From the NCBI RefSeq assembly GCF_000006945.2, contig NC_003197.2:1178001-1242000 (forward strand): a stretch of DNA of 64,000 nt, given 5' to 3'. The translations under genes and the position numbers were made by a program. The stretch is from Salmonella enterica subsp. enterica serovar Typhimurium str. LT2 (lineage in GTDB: Bacteria > Pseudomonadota > Gammaproteobacteria > Enterobacterales > Enterobacteriaceae). Under the pieces are notes generated by a model. That model was given only the letters and a program-made list of their open reading frames with translations. It did no database searches and was not told the origin of the DNA. Shown here piece by piece: positions 16,024 through 25,059 of the stretch (within the stretch, counting starts at the first letter, position 1; each line of letters begins with the position of its first letter).

Positions 16024-17400
16024 ATGAGCGACACATCATCTGCACTTCCGGAAAGCCCCGAGTCTGTCAGTTCGCACAACGCGCTCAGCACGGGTCAACA
16101 AACCGTCATAAATAAACTGTTCCGCCGACTGATCGTATTTTTATTCGTGTTGTTTATCTTCTCGTTTTTAGACCGTATCAACATCGGTTTTGCCGGGTTG
16201 ACGATGGGGCAGGATCTGGGGTTAAGCGCCACCATGTTTGGTCTTGCCACGACGCTGTTTTACGCTACCTACGTCATTTTCGGCATTCCCAGCAACGTGA
16301 TGTTGAGCATCGTCGGCGCCCGCCACTGGATTGCGACCATTATGGTGCTATGGGGCATTGCATCTACCGCCACGATGTTCGCGGTGGGACCGAAAAGCCT
16401 GTATGTGCTGCGAATGCTGGTGGGCATTACCGAAGCGGGCTTTTTGCCAGGAATATTGCTCTATTTAACCTACTGGTTCCCGGCATTTTTCCGCGCCCGC
16501 GCCAACGCATTATTTATGATTGCCATGCCGGCCACTACCGCGTTGGGGTCGATTGTCTCCGGCTATATTTTATCGCTGGACGGCATATTCAATCTGCATG
16601 GATGGCAGTGGTTATTCCTGTTGGAAGGATTTCCGTCAGTTTTGTTAGGCATTATGGTCTGGTTTTACCTGGATGATACCCCGGCAAAAGCCAAATGGCT
16701 GACGGCAGAGGATAAAAAATGTTTGCAGGAGATGATGGATAGTGACCGCCTGACGCTGGTTCAGCCGGAGGGGGCCATCAGCCATAACGCCATGCAGCAG
16801 CGTAGTCTGTGGCGCGAAGTATTCACGCCAATTGTACTGATGTATACGCTGGCCTATTTTTGCCTTACCAATACGCTTAGCGCCATTAGTATCTGGACGC
16901 CGCAAATCCTGAAAAGTTTTAATGAAGGCAGCAGCAATATCACCATCGGCCTGCTGGCGGCGATCCCGCAGATTTGTACTATTCTGGGCATGATTTACTG
17001 GAGCCGCCATTCGGACAAACATCAGGAGCGTAAACATCACACGGCGTTGCCGTTCCTGTTTGCCGCCGCGGGCTGGCTGCTGGCGTCGGCGACCGACCAT
17101 AACCTGATCCAGCTCCTGGGGATCGTGATGGCATCCACGGGTTCCTTTAGCGCGATGGCGATCTTCTGGACCACGCCGGATCAGTCGATCAGTTTACGCG
17201 CCAGGGCGATAGGCATTGCGGTCATCAATGCCACCGGCAATATTGGCTCCGCGCTCAGCCCGTTTATGATTGGCTGGCTAAAAGATATCACCGGTAGCTT
17301 CAATAGCGGACTCTGGTTTGTCGCTTCTCTGTTAGTCGTCGGCGCCGCCATTATCTGGCTTATTCCCATGAAAGCATCGCGTCCGCGCGCCACCCCTTGA
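16024..17400 (+). CDS. hpaX: HpaX, 4-hydroxyphenylacetate permease (MFS)
   Basis: A 458-residue transporter of the anion:cation symporter branch of the major facilitator superfamily, with 12 predicted membrane helices after a polar N-terminal tail of about 35 residues. The family signature between helices 1 and 2 (SFLDRINIGFAG) is present, and a cytoplasmic loop sits in the middle (about residues 220-265). It takes up 4-hydroxyphenylacetate in the E. coli W system. It starts at ATG 16024 after AGAGGAAAAAA and is followed 9 bp later by hpaA. Confidence 0.93.
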   Translation: MSDTSSALPESPESVSSHNALSTGQQTVINKLFRRLIVFLFVLFIFSFLDRINIGFAGLTMGQDLGLSATMFGLATTLFYATYVIFGIPSNVMLSIVGARHWIATIMVLWGIASTATMFAVGPKSLYVLRMLVGITEAGFLPGILLYLTYWFPAFFRARANALFMIAMPATTALGSIVSGYILSLDGIFNLHGWQWLFLLEGFPSVLLGIMVWFYLDDTPAKAKWLTAEDKKCLQEMMDSDRLTLVQPEGAISHNAMQQRSLWREVFTPIVLMYTLAYFCLTNTLSAISIWTPQILKSFNEGSSNITIGLLAAIPQICTILGMIYWSRHSDKHQERKHHTALPFLFAAAGWLLASATDHNLIQLLGIVMASTGSFSAMAIFWTTPDQSISLRARAIGIAVINATGNIGSALSPFMIGWLKDITGSFNSGLWFVASLLVVGAAIIWLIPMKASRPRATP

Positions 17401-17409
17401 GGAGAAACT

Positions 17410-18306
17410 ATGTGCCAACGTGCGATCGCCAATATTGATATCAGCAAAGAGTATGACGAAAGCATGGGCAGTAACGATGTGCATTATCAGTCGTTTGCTC
17501 GTATGGCGGATTTCTTTGGTCGTGATATGCAGGCGCATCGCCACGACCAGTTTTTTCAAATGCACTTTCTTGATACCGGGCAGATTGAGCTACAGCTCGA
17601 CGATCATCGCTATTCGGTGCAGGCGCCGCTATTTGTGCTTACGCCGCCCTCGGTGCCGCATGCTTTTATTACCGAATCGGATAGCGATGGCCATGTTCTG
17701 ACGGTACGCGAAGAGCTGGTTTGGCCGCTGCTGGAAGTGCTTTATCCCGGCACCAGAGAGGCCTTTGGCCTGCCGGGAATCTGCCTGTCGCTGGCGGATA
17801 AACCCAACGAGCTGGCGGCGCTCAAACATTACTGGCAGCTAATTGAGCGGGAGTCCACGGAACAACTGGCTGGCTGCGAACATACCCTGGTGCTACTGGC
17901 GCAGGCGGTATTTACCTTGCTGTTGCGTAATGCGAAGCTGGACGATCACGCCGCAACCGGGATGCGCGGTGAACTGAAACTTTTTCAGCGCTTTACCCTG
18001 TTAATTGACAACCACTTCCATCAGCACTGGACGGTGCCCGATTATGCCTGCGAGCTGCATATTACCGAATCTCGTTTGACCGATATTTGCCGACGTTTTG
18101 CTAATCGCCCGCCTAAACGCCTGATTTTTGATCGGCAATTACGCGAGGCGAAACGACTGCTGCTTTTTTCCGACAATGCTGTCAACGAGATCGCCTGGCA
18201 ATTAGGTTTTAAAGATCCGGCTTATTTTGCCCGTTTCTTTAATCGCCTTGCTGGCTGTTCTCCTTCGCAGTTTCGCCAACGTGAAGTTCCCTCTTTTCTC
18301 AACTAA
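17410..18306 (+). CDS. hpaA: HpaA, AraC-family activator of hpaBC
   Basis: A 298-residue regulator with an N-terminal cupin-type effector domain (HRHDQFFQMHFLDTG...) and a C-terminal double helix-turn-helix (about residues 195-295) with AraC-family motifs such as LHITESRLTDICRRF and the signature AWQLGFKDPAYFARFFNR. In E. coli W it activates the hpaBC promoter with 4-hydroxyphenylacetate or phenylacetate as effectors. It starts at ATG 17410 behind GAGGAGAAACT and lies between hpaX and the MBL-fold gene. Confidence 0.94.
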   Translation: MCQRAIANIDISKEYDESMGSNDVHYQSFARMADFFGRDMQAHRHDQFFQMHFLDTGQIELQLDDHRYSVQAPLFVLTPPSVPHAFITESDSDGHVLTVREELVWPLLEVLYPGTREAFGLPGICLSLADKPNELAALKHYWQLIERESTEQLAGCEHTLVLLAQAVFTLLLRNAKLDDHAATGMRGELKLFQRFTLLIDNHFHQHWTVPDYACELHITESRLTDICRRFANRPPKRLIFDRQLREAKRLLLFSDNAVNEIAWQLGFKDPAYFARFFNRLAGCSPSQFRQREVPSFLN

Positions 18307-18319
18307 GAAGAGTAAAAAC

Positions 18320-19258
18320 ATGATGAAAAAAAGCGTCGCTATGCTGGCGGTGTGTATGCTGGCGCAAAGCCACCTTGCCATTGCTGCCGGTACTCCTGCG
18401 CCTCAAGAGATCAACATTGTTTTACTGGGCACCAAAGGCGGGCCTTCTTTGCTCAATACAGCCAGACTACCGCAAGCGACGGCGCTTACTATCGGCGATA
18501 AAATATGGCTGATAGATGCCGGCTACGGCGCCAGTCTGCAACTGGTGAAAAATGGCATTCCACTGCGCAACATCAATACTATTTTGCTCACCCATCTGCA
18601 CAGCGACCACATACTGGATTATCCTTCCTTGCTGATGAATGCCTGGGCGAGTGGTCTGAAAGACCATACCATACAGGTTTATGGCCCGCCGGGAACCCAG
18701 GCGATGACGAAGGCTAGCTGGAAGGTCTTTGACAGGGATATCACGCTACGCATGGAAGAAGAGGGGAAACCCGATCCGCGCAACCTGGTTAAGGCGACCG
18801 ATATTGGCCAGGGCGTCATCTATAAAGATGAACTGGTCACAATAAGCGCGCTGAAAGTGCCTCATTCCCCTTTCCCGGACGGTGAAGCGTTTGCTTACCG
18901 TTTTGATACCCAGGGTAAGCGAATCGTCTTCTCTGGCGATACGTCCTGGTTTCCGCCGCTTGCAACGTTTGCCCAGGGGGCGGATATCCTGGTACATGAG
19001 GCGGTACATGTCCCCTCGGTAGCAAAACTGGCTAATAGTATTGGCAACGGAAAAACGCTGGCTGAAGCGATTGCGTCGCATCACACCACGATTGAAGATG
19101 TCGGTAAGATTGCTCGCGAGTCCCACGTGAAAAAACTGGTGTTAAGTCATCTGGTGCCTGCGACGGTTGCGGATGACGTCTGGCAACAGGAAGCCATGAA
19201 AAATTACCCGGGCCCTGTCATTGTCGGTCATGACAATATGACGATAAGCGTACCGTAG
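18320..19258 (+). CDS. Periplasmic metallo-beta-lactamase-fold hydrolase, hpa-linked
   Basis: A 312-residue protein with a signal peptide of about 23 residues (MMKKSVAMLAVCMLAQSHLA...) and a metallo-beta-lactamase domain. The zinc motif THLHSDH is intact, and later ligands are visible in FSGDTSW and VHEAVH, with a final VLSHLVP. The pattern is closest to the RNase Z/arylsulfatase-like branch, not to true beta-lactamases. It starts 13 bp after the hpaA stop, so it is probably co-transcribed with the 4-HPA genes, and a terminator follows. A role in releasing a phenolic substrate from an ester in the periplasm is inference from position. The frame opens further upstream inside hpaA, but the chosen start gives the signal peptide. 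Confidence 0.8.
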   Translation: MMKKSVAMLAVCMLAQSHLAIAAGTPAPQEINIVLLGTKGGPSLLNTARLPQATALTIGDKIWLIDAGYGASLQLVKNGIPLRNINTILLTHLHSDHILDYPSLLMNAWASGLKDHTIQVYGPPGTQAMTKASWKVFDRDITLRMEEEGKPDPRNLVKATDIGQGVIYKDELVTISALKVPHSPFPDGEAFAYRFDTQGKRIVFSGDTSWFPPLATFAQGADILVHEAVHVPSVAKLANSIGNGKTLAEAIASHHTTIEDVGKIARESHVKKLVLSHLVPATVADDVWQQEAMKNYPGPVIVGHDNMTISVP

Positions 19259-19280
19259 GTATCAGAGCAGGGATAAACCC

Positions 19281-19314
19281 ACGGGCTGACATGATGTCAG
19301 CCCGTTATGCTTTT
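19281..19314 (+). terminator. Terminator after the hpa operon
   Basis: ACGGGCTGACAT / ATGTCAGCCCGT form a 12-bp perfect stem around a single G (19281-19305), followed by TATGC and TTTT at 19311-19314. It lies 22 bp after the stop of the MBL-fold gene. Confidence 0.8.
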
Positions 19315-19665
19315 GGCGATCAGCATGACGCGCAGAGCTTTTGTCTAAAACATTATTTTTTCTAAACACTACTTGCTGATTTTTATGCACAATAAAGGTA
19401 AGATGATTGCTCTGGTGAAATATCACTAAATAAGAATGTCACGGATGGAATTTATACAGTGTTAAAAGCAATGCGTTTCTTTGTCTGCCGGCCATCAGTA
19501 ATATCCTCTGTACCGGCTCCTCGTTGCCAAAGTGAAGGTTAGATTAAACGAATCAAAAAATATCCGAACTGTACAATTTTTATATCAAACATATTTAACT
19601 GCAAAATACTGCAAACGTGCGCGAATACACTTAATCAGTAGTATGGCTAATGCATACTTTATTTC
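19315..19665. other. AT-rich gap, no gene seen
   Basis: No reading frame with a convincing ribosome-binding site is seen on either strand. The stretch is AT-rich compared with the hpa genes and contains short direct repeats (ACTGCAAA... near 19601-19616). In E. coli the torCAD genes occupy the comparable place next to cbpM; no trace of them is recognisable here. Confidence 0.5.
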
Positions 19666-20028
19666 CTAAACTTTCTTATTATCTATTTGAATATTTCTGG
19701 TTAAACCAAATGGACAAACGGATACCAGACACTCGAAAGGATAACTGCAGGCTTCTGATTTAGGATTGCAGTTACCAGGACAATGGCTATTTTCTTTAAG
19801 CGATTTCCATAGAACAGGATTAAACCTGGTAACGTTGTAAACAGTAACGGGATAAAGTTTATCGTTTATTAAGACCCCCTTATTAAAGGGGATGATAATG
19901 CTACCTGGAGGCATGTAAACATCTGCCTGATACCATAAGGTCAATCTAAGATTTTTTAGGCTATGTATGCATGAGAACGACACTCCGGTAGAGGGACTTA
20001 TAACTGTATCAACGACCTTCCATTCCAT
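19666..20028 (-). CDS. Hypothetical 120-residue Cys-rich protein
   Basis: I do not recognise this protein. It starts MEWKVVDTVISPSTG at 20028 behind AAAAGGTTTCTGTA, a good ribosome-binding site. It has no signal peptide or membrane segment. The first 90 residues look like a mixed beta protein; the C-terminal third has five of its six cysteines in a cluster (SHCPGNCNPKSEACSYPFEC, then VSVCPFG), suggesting a metal site or disulfides. GC is lower than in the neighbouring backbone genes and it stands alone in a gene-poor patch, both hints of horizontal acquisition. It could also be a fragment of a longer ancestral gene. Confidence 0.5.
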   Translation of the reverse strand: MEWKVVDTVISPSTGVSFSCIHSLKNLRLTLWYQADVYMPPGSIIIPFNKGVLINDKLYPVTVYNVTRFNPVLWKSLKENSHCPGNCNPKSEACSYPFECLVSVCPFGLTRNIQIDNKKV

Positions 20029-20397
20029 TACAGAAACCTTTTAAGTGAAATAGTCAATGGTGTAAATTACATTTTCCGCAAGCCTATTCAGGATAGATGA
20101 AAATCTGAGAAACATAACTCGTTGAAAACGATCGTTTTTTATTGACCACTCTATTTATATTGATTTTTTAATAAGTTATTTATTTTATGCTCTTATTTTG
20201 TTTACATTCTATTACATTTTTGTATTTTAGGCGTGGTGTAAATATTGGGCGGTAGTGGATGTTATAACGCTCAATTATTAAACTGTAAGTGACTGTTGTA
20301 TTTCTTATTTATAAATACCGCAACCTGTAAGCGCAGCGGTACATTTTACCCGGCATTGACAGGGAGAAGGTACGTATCAACCAGAGAGTACAAAACA
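20029..20397. other. AT-rich gap with a degenerate REP
   Basis: No gene is supported. The stretch 20130-20320 is strongly AT-rich. At 20324-20357 a diverged REP-like sequence (CCTGTAAGCGCAGCGGTAC...TTACCCGGC) is visible. Confidence 0.5.
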
Positions 20398-20631
20398 GTG
20401 AAAGAATATATTCTTCAGGCAATAAATGATCGCTAACGTGTAAAAATAACCGACGTATCTAAAAAATGTGAACGTGTGGCTGGTCTTTATTTAAACGATG
20501 ATCTTCGCAATGGCGCATTAATGGCTGACATTGGCGGTTCGTTGATCGGGTTGTGCGCGGTGAAAGGCTATATTTCTTCCGTTGAGGGAAGTATGTCAGA
20601 GGCATTCTGGTATTATACCGGGTGCATGTAA
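20398..20631 (+). pseudogene. Reading frame broken by one in-frame stop
   Basis: From GTG 20398 the frame reads VKEYILQAINDR, then TAA at 20434-20436, then 64 further sense codons (RVKITDVSKKCERVAGLYLN... to ...FWYYTGCM) and a final TAA at 20629-20631. The composition after the stop is protein-like: alternating hydrophobic and charged residues, a Gly-rich turn, and few rare codons. A single base change would restore a 77-residue protein. I do not recognise the family. Alternatives are a shorter protein from an internal start, or chance. The upstream AGAGAG is a weak ribosome-binding site. Confidence 0.4.
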
Positions 20632-20681
20632 ATCCGGGGTGGGCAGAAAGCCCACCCTCGGTTTATTGCCTTTATCGTGGA

Positions 20682-20987
20682 TTAGGGATGCGAGATAAAG
20701 CGAGAAAGGCGTTGCAGCAGTAACCGGTTTTCTTCGCGCAGCCGTGAATTCTCTTCCAGCAGCGTTAACGCGACCGCGATCCCAGGCCAGTCGAGCGCCA
20801 GCTCCTCGCGTAAGCGTAGCGCGCGTTGTACCACGCTCGCTGCGCGATCGTCGAATTGCCAGTCGGCGTTATCGTCTTCGTAAGGCTCAATTACGCCAAG
20901 TCCGACGATTTCGTTTAGCTCCTCTTCCGTCACGCCGGTGTGCAAACAAAATTCGGTGATGGTAAAGGTGACAGTGATGTTAGCCAT
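20682..20987 (-). CDS. cbpM: CbpM, modulator of the DnaJ-like co-chaperone CbpA
   Basis: A 101-residue MerR-like helical protein that binds the J-domain of CbpA and blocks both its co-chaperone and DNA-binding activities. The chosen ATG at 20987 gives [19 protein letters not shown], the conserved N-terminus. The frame opens five codons earlier, but TAATG coupling with the cbpA stop (1-bp overlap) supports the later start. The C-terminal half is helical and Glu/Arg-rich. Full length. Confidence 0.95.
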   Translation of the reverse strand: MANITVTFTITEFCLHTGVTEEELNEIVGLGVIEPYEDDNADWQFDDRAASVVQRALRLREELALDWPGIAVALTLLEENSRLREENRLLLQRLSRFISHP

Positions 20988-21907
20988 TATGCTTTCCCCC
21001 ATTGCTGGCGTGGGTCAAAGGACGACTGCGCGTCCGCCAGTTGTTGCCACAGGGCAGCTGTTTTCTCGTCAGGTTTCGGCGGCATAACGATTTTGATGAT
21101 GGCATAGAGATCGCCAGTGTGCTTTTTACTGGCTAATCCTTTTCCTTTGATACGCAGCCGCTGACCTGCCTGGCTGCCGGGGGGAATGGTCAGCAAAATA
21201 CGCTCTTTAAGCGTTGGCACAGACACCTTAGCGCCGAGCGCCGCCTCCCATGGGGCAAGCGGAAGGACGACTTCCAGATCCTGATTGACGATATCAAAGA
21301 GCGGATGCGGGGCAATATGGATAACGAGCCATAAATCGCCATTAGGTCCGCCGTTTTCCCCCGGCGTGCCCTGGCCTTTCAGTCTGATTCGTTGCCCGTT
21401 GCTGACGCCAGCCGGGATTTTCACATTCAATGTCTTGGGAATTTCCCGCTCCACCAGGCCGAACGCGTTATAAACGGGGACGGAATAGCTAATCGTACGC
21501 TGGTGCTCTTCCAGCGTTTCTTCCAGGAATACCGCCACTTCAATTTCGATATCATGACCGCGTGCGGCGTGGCGGTGATGCGAATGGCGACCGTGCTGAC
21601 CAAAAATAGACGAGAAAATATCATCAAAATCTTCAGCGTTATACGGCTGGCCTTCGTGTTGCTGGAACTGGCGATTAAATTGTGGATCGTTACGGTGTTG
21701 CCATAACTGGTCATACTCGGCGCGCCGTTGCTCATCACTCAGCACTTCCCATGCTTCAGCAACCTCTTTGAAACGGGCTTCGGCATCGGGTTCTTTGCTG
21801 ACATCTGGATGGTACTTGCGGGCCAGTCGGCGATAGGCGGTCTTAATCGTCTTGAGATCGTCCGTCGGTTTCACGCCCATAATGGCGTAATAATCCTTAA
21901 GTTCCAT
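20987..21907 (-). CDS. cbpA: CbpA, DnaJ-homologous curved-DNA-binding co-chaperone
   Basis: A 306-residue class II J-protein. The J-domain (residues about 1-70) has an intact HPD motif ([11 protein letters not shown]), followed by a Gly/His-rich linker (residues about 85-120, [20 protein letters not shown]) and two beta-sandwich C-terminal domains. It works with DnaK on protein folding and is also a stationary-phase nucleoid protein. It forms an operon with cbpM; E. coli cbpA is under RpoS control, which probably holds here. Confidence 0.96.
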
Positions 21908-22141
21908 AGCATCATCTCGCTAAATCAATACATACAGAAGGGACCCCAAAAGGTTTCTCCACTAAGTGTAGGGTAAACCTGAAAAGTGCGTATGAAAACA
22001 CCAGTTATATCATTAGTAAGAATAAATTACGTTGTTCGACTATCAGAAGGTTGCGCAGCGCGCCGACATAACTTTACAGGGGAAAGGTTGCCAAAACCGC
22101 GCCAGTGGCTAAGATAACTCGCGTTAAACAGTGAGGGCGCA

Positions 22142-22504
22142 ATGGCGAAACAACAACGGATGGGCTGGTGGTTTCTTTGCCTTGCATGTGTCGTGGTAAT
22201 GGTTTGTACCGCGCAACGCATGGCGGGCCTGCACGCCTTGCAGATGCAGGCGACGGCCTCTGCTGCGGTGGTCAGCGCTCCCTCCTCGACAGATGACGGC
22301 TCGCCGGTCACCCCCTGCGAATTAAGCGCCAAGTCGCTGCTGGCGGCGCCTCCGGTACTCTTTGAAGGCGCTATCCTTGCGCTTTGTCTACTGCTTTCCT
22401 TACTGGCGCCTGTCCGGGTCATGCGCCTGCCGTTTTCGCCTCCACGGGCTATTTCGCCGCCCACATTACGGGTACATCTACGATTTTGTGTCTTCCGTGA
22501 ATGA
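22142..22504 (+). CDS. scsA: ScsA, suppressor of copper sensitivity protein A
   Basis: A 120-residue membrane protein with two hydrophobic segments (about residues 9-25 and 72-90), a periplasm-like loop between them rich in Ala/Ser, and a basic C-terminal tail. It opens the scsABCD cluster, found in Salmonella and some relatives but absent from E. coli K-12. Its biochemical role is not known from sequence; genetic work links scs to copper tolerance and peroxide stress. The ATG follows GTGAGGGCGCA. scsB starts 48 bp downstream. Confidence 0.85.
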   Translation: MAKQQRMGWWFLCLACVVVMVCTAQRMAGLHALQMQATASAAVVSAPSSTDDGSPVTPCELSAKSLLAAPPVLFEGAILALCLLLSLLAPVRVMRLPFSPPRAISPPTLRVHLRFCVFRE

Positions 22505-22552
22505 CAGACCGGTTATTGCTAACGGTTAATTACTCATTCACGGAGAAAAAAT

Positions 22553-24439
22553 ATGATGATTTTGTTCAGGCGGATACTGTTCTGCCTGTTATGGCTTTGG
22601 CTGCCCGTCTCCTGGGCGGCGGAAAGCGGCTGGCTGCGTTCGCCCGATAACGACCATGCCAGCATACGGCTACGTGCCGATACGTCCGCTAACGGTGAGA
22701 CCCGGCTGTTGCTGGATGTCAAACTGGAAAACGGCTGGAAAACCTACTGGCGCGCGCCGGGGGAAGGGGGCGTGGCACCCTCTATCGCCTGGAAAGGCGA
22801 CATGCCTGAGGTAAGCTGGTTCTGGCCAACCCCCTCGCGCTTTGATGTGGCGAATATCACCACCCAGGGATATCACGACGAGGTGACCTTTCCGATGATC
22901 GTGCGCGGTACGCTGCCGGCGACCTTGCGCGGTGTGTTGACGTTATCAACCTGCAGCAATGTTTGTCTGTTGACCGATTACCCCTTTTCCGTGACGCCTA
23001 CTGTGCAGAATGCCGATTTTGCCCATGACTATGCGCGGGCGATGGGTAAAATTCCGCTCCGCAGTGGACTAACGGACTCGCTTGACGTCGGCTATCGCCC
23101 GGGAGAACTGGTGGTCACTGCTACGCGAGCGGCGGGCTGGTCATCGCCCGGGCTCTATCTTGACACCGTAGATGACGTCGATTTTGCGAAGCCTCGTCTG
23201 CGCGTAGAGGGCGACAGGTTACAGGCGACGGTGCCGGTGACGGACAGTTGGGGCGAAAAGGCGCCCGATTTGCGCAACAAATCGCTGACCCTCGTGTTAG
23301 CCGATGGCGCTATCGCCCAGGAGAGCACGCAAACCATTGGCACTGCGCCAGCGCAAACGCCGGACAATGCGGCGCTACCTTTCTGGCAAGTTGTAATGAT
23401 GGCGCTGATCGGCGGACTGATTCTTAATTTAATGCCCTGCGTACTGCCGGTTCTGGGCATGAAGCTTGGCTCTATTTTATTGGTAGAGGAAAAAAGCCGC
23501 TCTCACATCAGGCGACAATTTTTGGCTTCGGTCGCCGGTATCATTGCGTCATTTATGGCGCTGGCGGCGTTTATGACCCTCCTTCGCCTGTCAAACCATG
23601 CGCTGGCCTGGGGAGTCCAGTTCCAGAATGTATGGTTTATTGGTTTTATGGCGCTGGTGATGTTGTTGTTTAGCGCCAGCCTGTTCGGGCTTTTTGAGTT
23701 CAGGCTTCCCTCATCTATGACCACGAAACTGGCCACTTACGGCGGTAACGGTATGTCGGGACATTTCTGGCAGGGGGCATTCGCCACGCTGCTGGCGACG
23801 CCTTGTAGCGCGCCGTTTCTGGGCACGGCGGTCGCCGTGGCGCTCACGGCGTCGCTGCCGACGCTGTGGGGGCTGTTCCTTGCGCTTGGCCTGGGGATGA
23901 GCGCGCCGTGGCTACTGGTCGCGATACGACCAGGGCTTGCGCTACGTTTACCGCGCCCCGGGCGTTGGATGAATGTCCTGCGCAGGATCCTCGGTCTGAT
24001 GATGCTGGGGTCGGCTATCTGGCTGGCGACGTTACTCCTGCCGCATTTCGGCTTCACTGCGTCAAAGAGCGCGCAAGACACGGTTCAGTGGCAACCGTTG
24101 AGTGAACAGGCAATCCAGTCGGCGCTGGCGCAGCATAAGCGGGTATTTGTCGATGTCACTGCGGACTGGTGTATTACCTGTAAAGTGAATAAATACAACG
24201 TCCTGCAAAAAGAGGATGTGCAGGCCGCCTTGCAACAGCCGGATGTTGTGGCGCTGCGGGGAGACTGGACGCTGCCGTCCGATGCCATTACAGATTTTCT
24301 GAAAACGCGCGGCCAGGTCGCCGTGCCGTTTAATCAGGTATATGGCCCCGGCTTGCCGGAAGGGGAGGCACTGCCCACTTTGCTGACCCGCGATGCGGTA
24401 TTACAAACGTTGAAAAAAGCGAAAGGAATAACCCAATGA
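22553..24439 (+). CDS. scsB: ScsB, DsbD-like membrane thiol-disulfide transporter
   Basis: A 628-residue protein that passes electrons from cytosolic thioredoxin to periplasmic ScsC. A signal peptide (about 22 residues) leads into a periplasmic N-terminal domain (to about 270) with a Cys pair in LSTCSNVCLL. The membrane domain (about 275-500) has the CcdA/DsbD Cys motifs NLMPCVLPVLGM and ATPCSAPFLG. A C-terminal thioredoxin domain carries ADWCITCKVN. The N-terminal domain is larger than in DsbD, typical of ScsB. It overlaps scsC by 4 bp. All redox cysteines are present. Confidence 0.94.
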   Translation: MMILFRRILFCLLWLWLPVSWAAESGWLRSPDNDHASIRLRADTSANGETRLLLDVKLENGWKTYWRAPGEGGVAPSIAWKGDMPEVSWFWPTPSRFDVANITTQGYHDEVTFPMIVRGTLPATLRGVLTLSTCSNVCLLTDYPFSVTPTVQNADFAHDYARAMGKIPLRSGLTDSLDVGYRPGELVVTATRAAGWSSPGLYLDTVDDVDFAKPRLRVEGDRLQATVPVTDSWGEKAPDLRNKSLTLVLADGAIAQESTQTIGTAPAQTPDNAALPFWQVVMMALIGGLILNLMPCVLPVLGMKLGSILLVEEKSRSHIRRQFLASVAGIIASFMALAAFMTLLRLSNHALAWGVQFQNVWFIGFMALVMLLFSASLFGLFEFRLPSSMTTKLATYGGNGMSGHFWQGAFATLLATPCSAPFLGTAVAVALTASLPTLWGLFLALGLGMSAPWLLVAIRPGLALRLPRPGRWMNVLRRILGLMMLGSAIWLATLLLPHFGFTASKSAQDTVQWQPLSEQAIQSALAQHKRVFVDVTADWCITCKVNKYNVLQKEDVQAALQQPDVVALRGDWTLPSDAITDFLKTRGQVAVPFNQVYGPGLPEGEALPTLLTRDAVLQTLKKAKGITQ

Positions 24440-25059
24440 AATACATGATTGTTTTACTGCTGGCGCTGTTTTCGACGCTGAGCATCGCGCAAGAAACCGC
24501 TCCTTTTACGCCGGATCAGGAAAAGCAGATTGAAAATCTGATCCATGCGGCGTTGTTTAACGATCCTGCCAGCCCGCGGATAGGCGCTAAACACCCTAAG
24601 CTGACGCTGGTGAACTTTACGGATTACAACTGCCCGTACTGCAAACAGCTCGATCCGATGCTGGAAAAGATTGTGCAGAAATATCCTGACGTTGCGGTCA
24701 TTATTAAACCGCTGCCATTTAAAGGAGAGAGTTCCGTTCTGGCGGCGCGTATTGCGCTGACCACCTGGCGCGAGCATCCGCAACAGTTCCTCGCGCTACA
24801 TGAAAAACTCATGCAAAAGCGCGTTTACCATACGGATGACAGTATTAAACAGGCCCAGCAGAAAGCAGGGGCTACGCCAGTGACGCTGGATGAAAAAAGC
24901 ATGGAAACGATACGCACTAATTTGCAGTTGGCAAGGCTGGTCGGCGTGCAAGGAACGCCAGCGACGATCATTGGCGACGAGCTGATTCCGGGCGCAGTGC
25001 CCTGGGATACGCTGGAAGCGGTGGTGAAAGAAAAACTGGCGTCTGCCAATGGCGGGTAA
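24436..25059 (+). CDS. scsC: ScsC, periplasmic DsbA-like copper-resistance protein
   Basis: A 207-residue secreted protein: signal peptide of about 18 residues (MKYMIVLLLALFSTLSIA), a short helical N-terminal stalk, then a DsbA-fold domain with CPYC (FTDYNCPYCKQLDP) and the cis-Pro loop GVQGTPATIIG. Published work on Salmonella ScsC describes copper binding and reduction by ScsB. It overlaps scsB (ATGA) and scsD by 11 bp, indicating tight translational coupling. Confidence 0.94.
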   Translation: MKYMIVLLLALFSTLSIAQETAPFTPDQEKQIENLIHAALFNDPASPRIGAKHPKLTLVNFTDYNCPYCKQLDPMLEKIVQKYPDVAVIIKPLPFKGESSVLAARIALTTWREHPQQFLALHEKLMQKRVYHTDDSIKQAQQKAGATPVTLDEKSMETIRTNLQLARLVGVQGTPATIIGDELIPGAVPWDTLEAVVKEKLASANGG

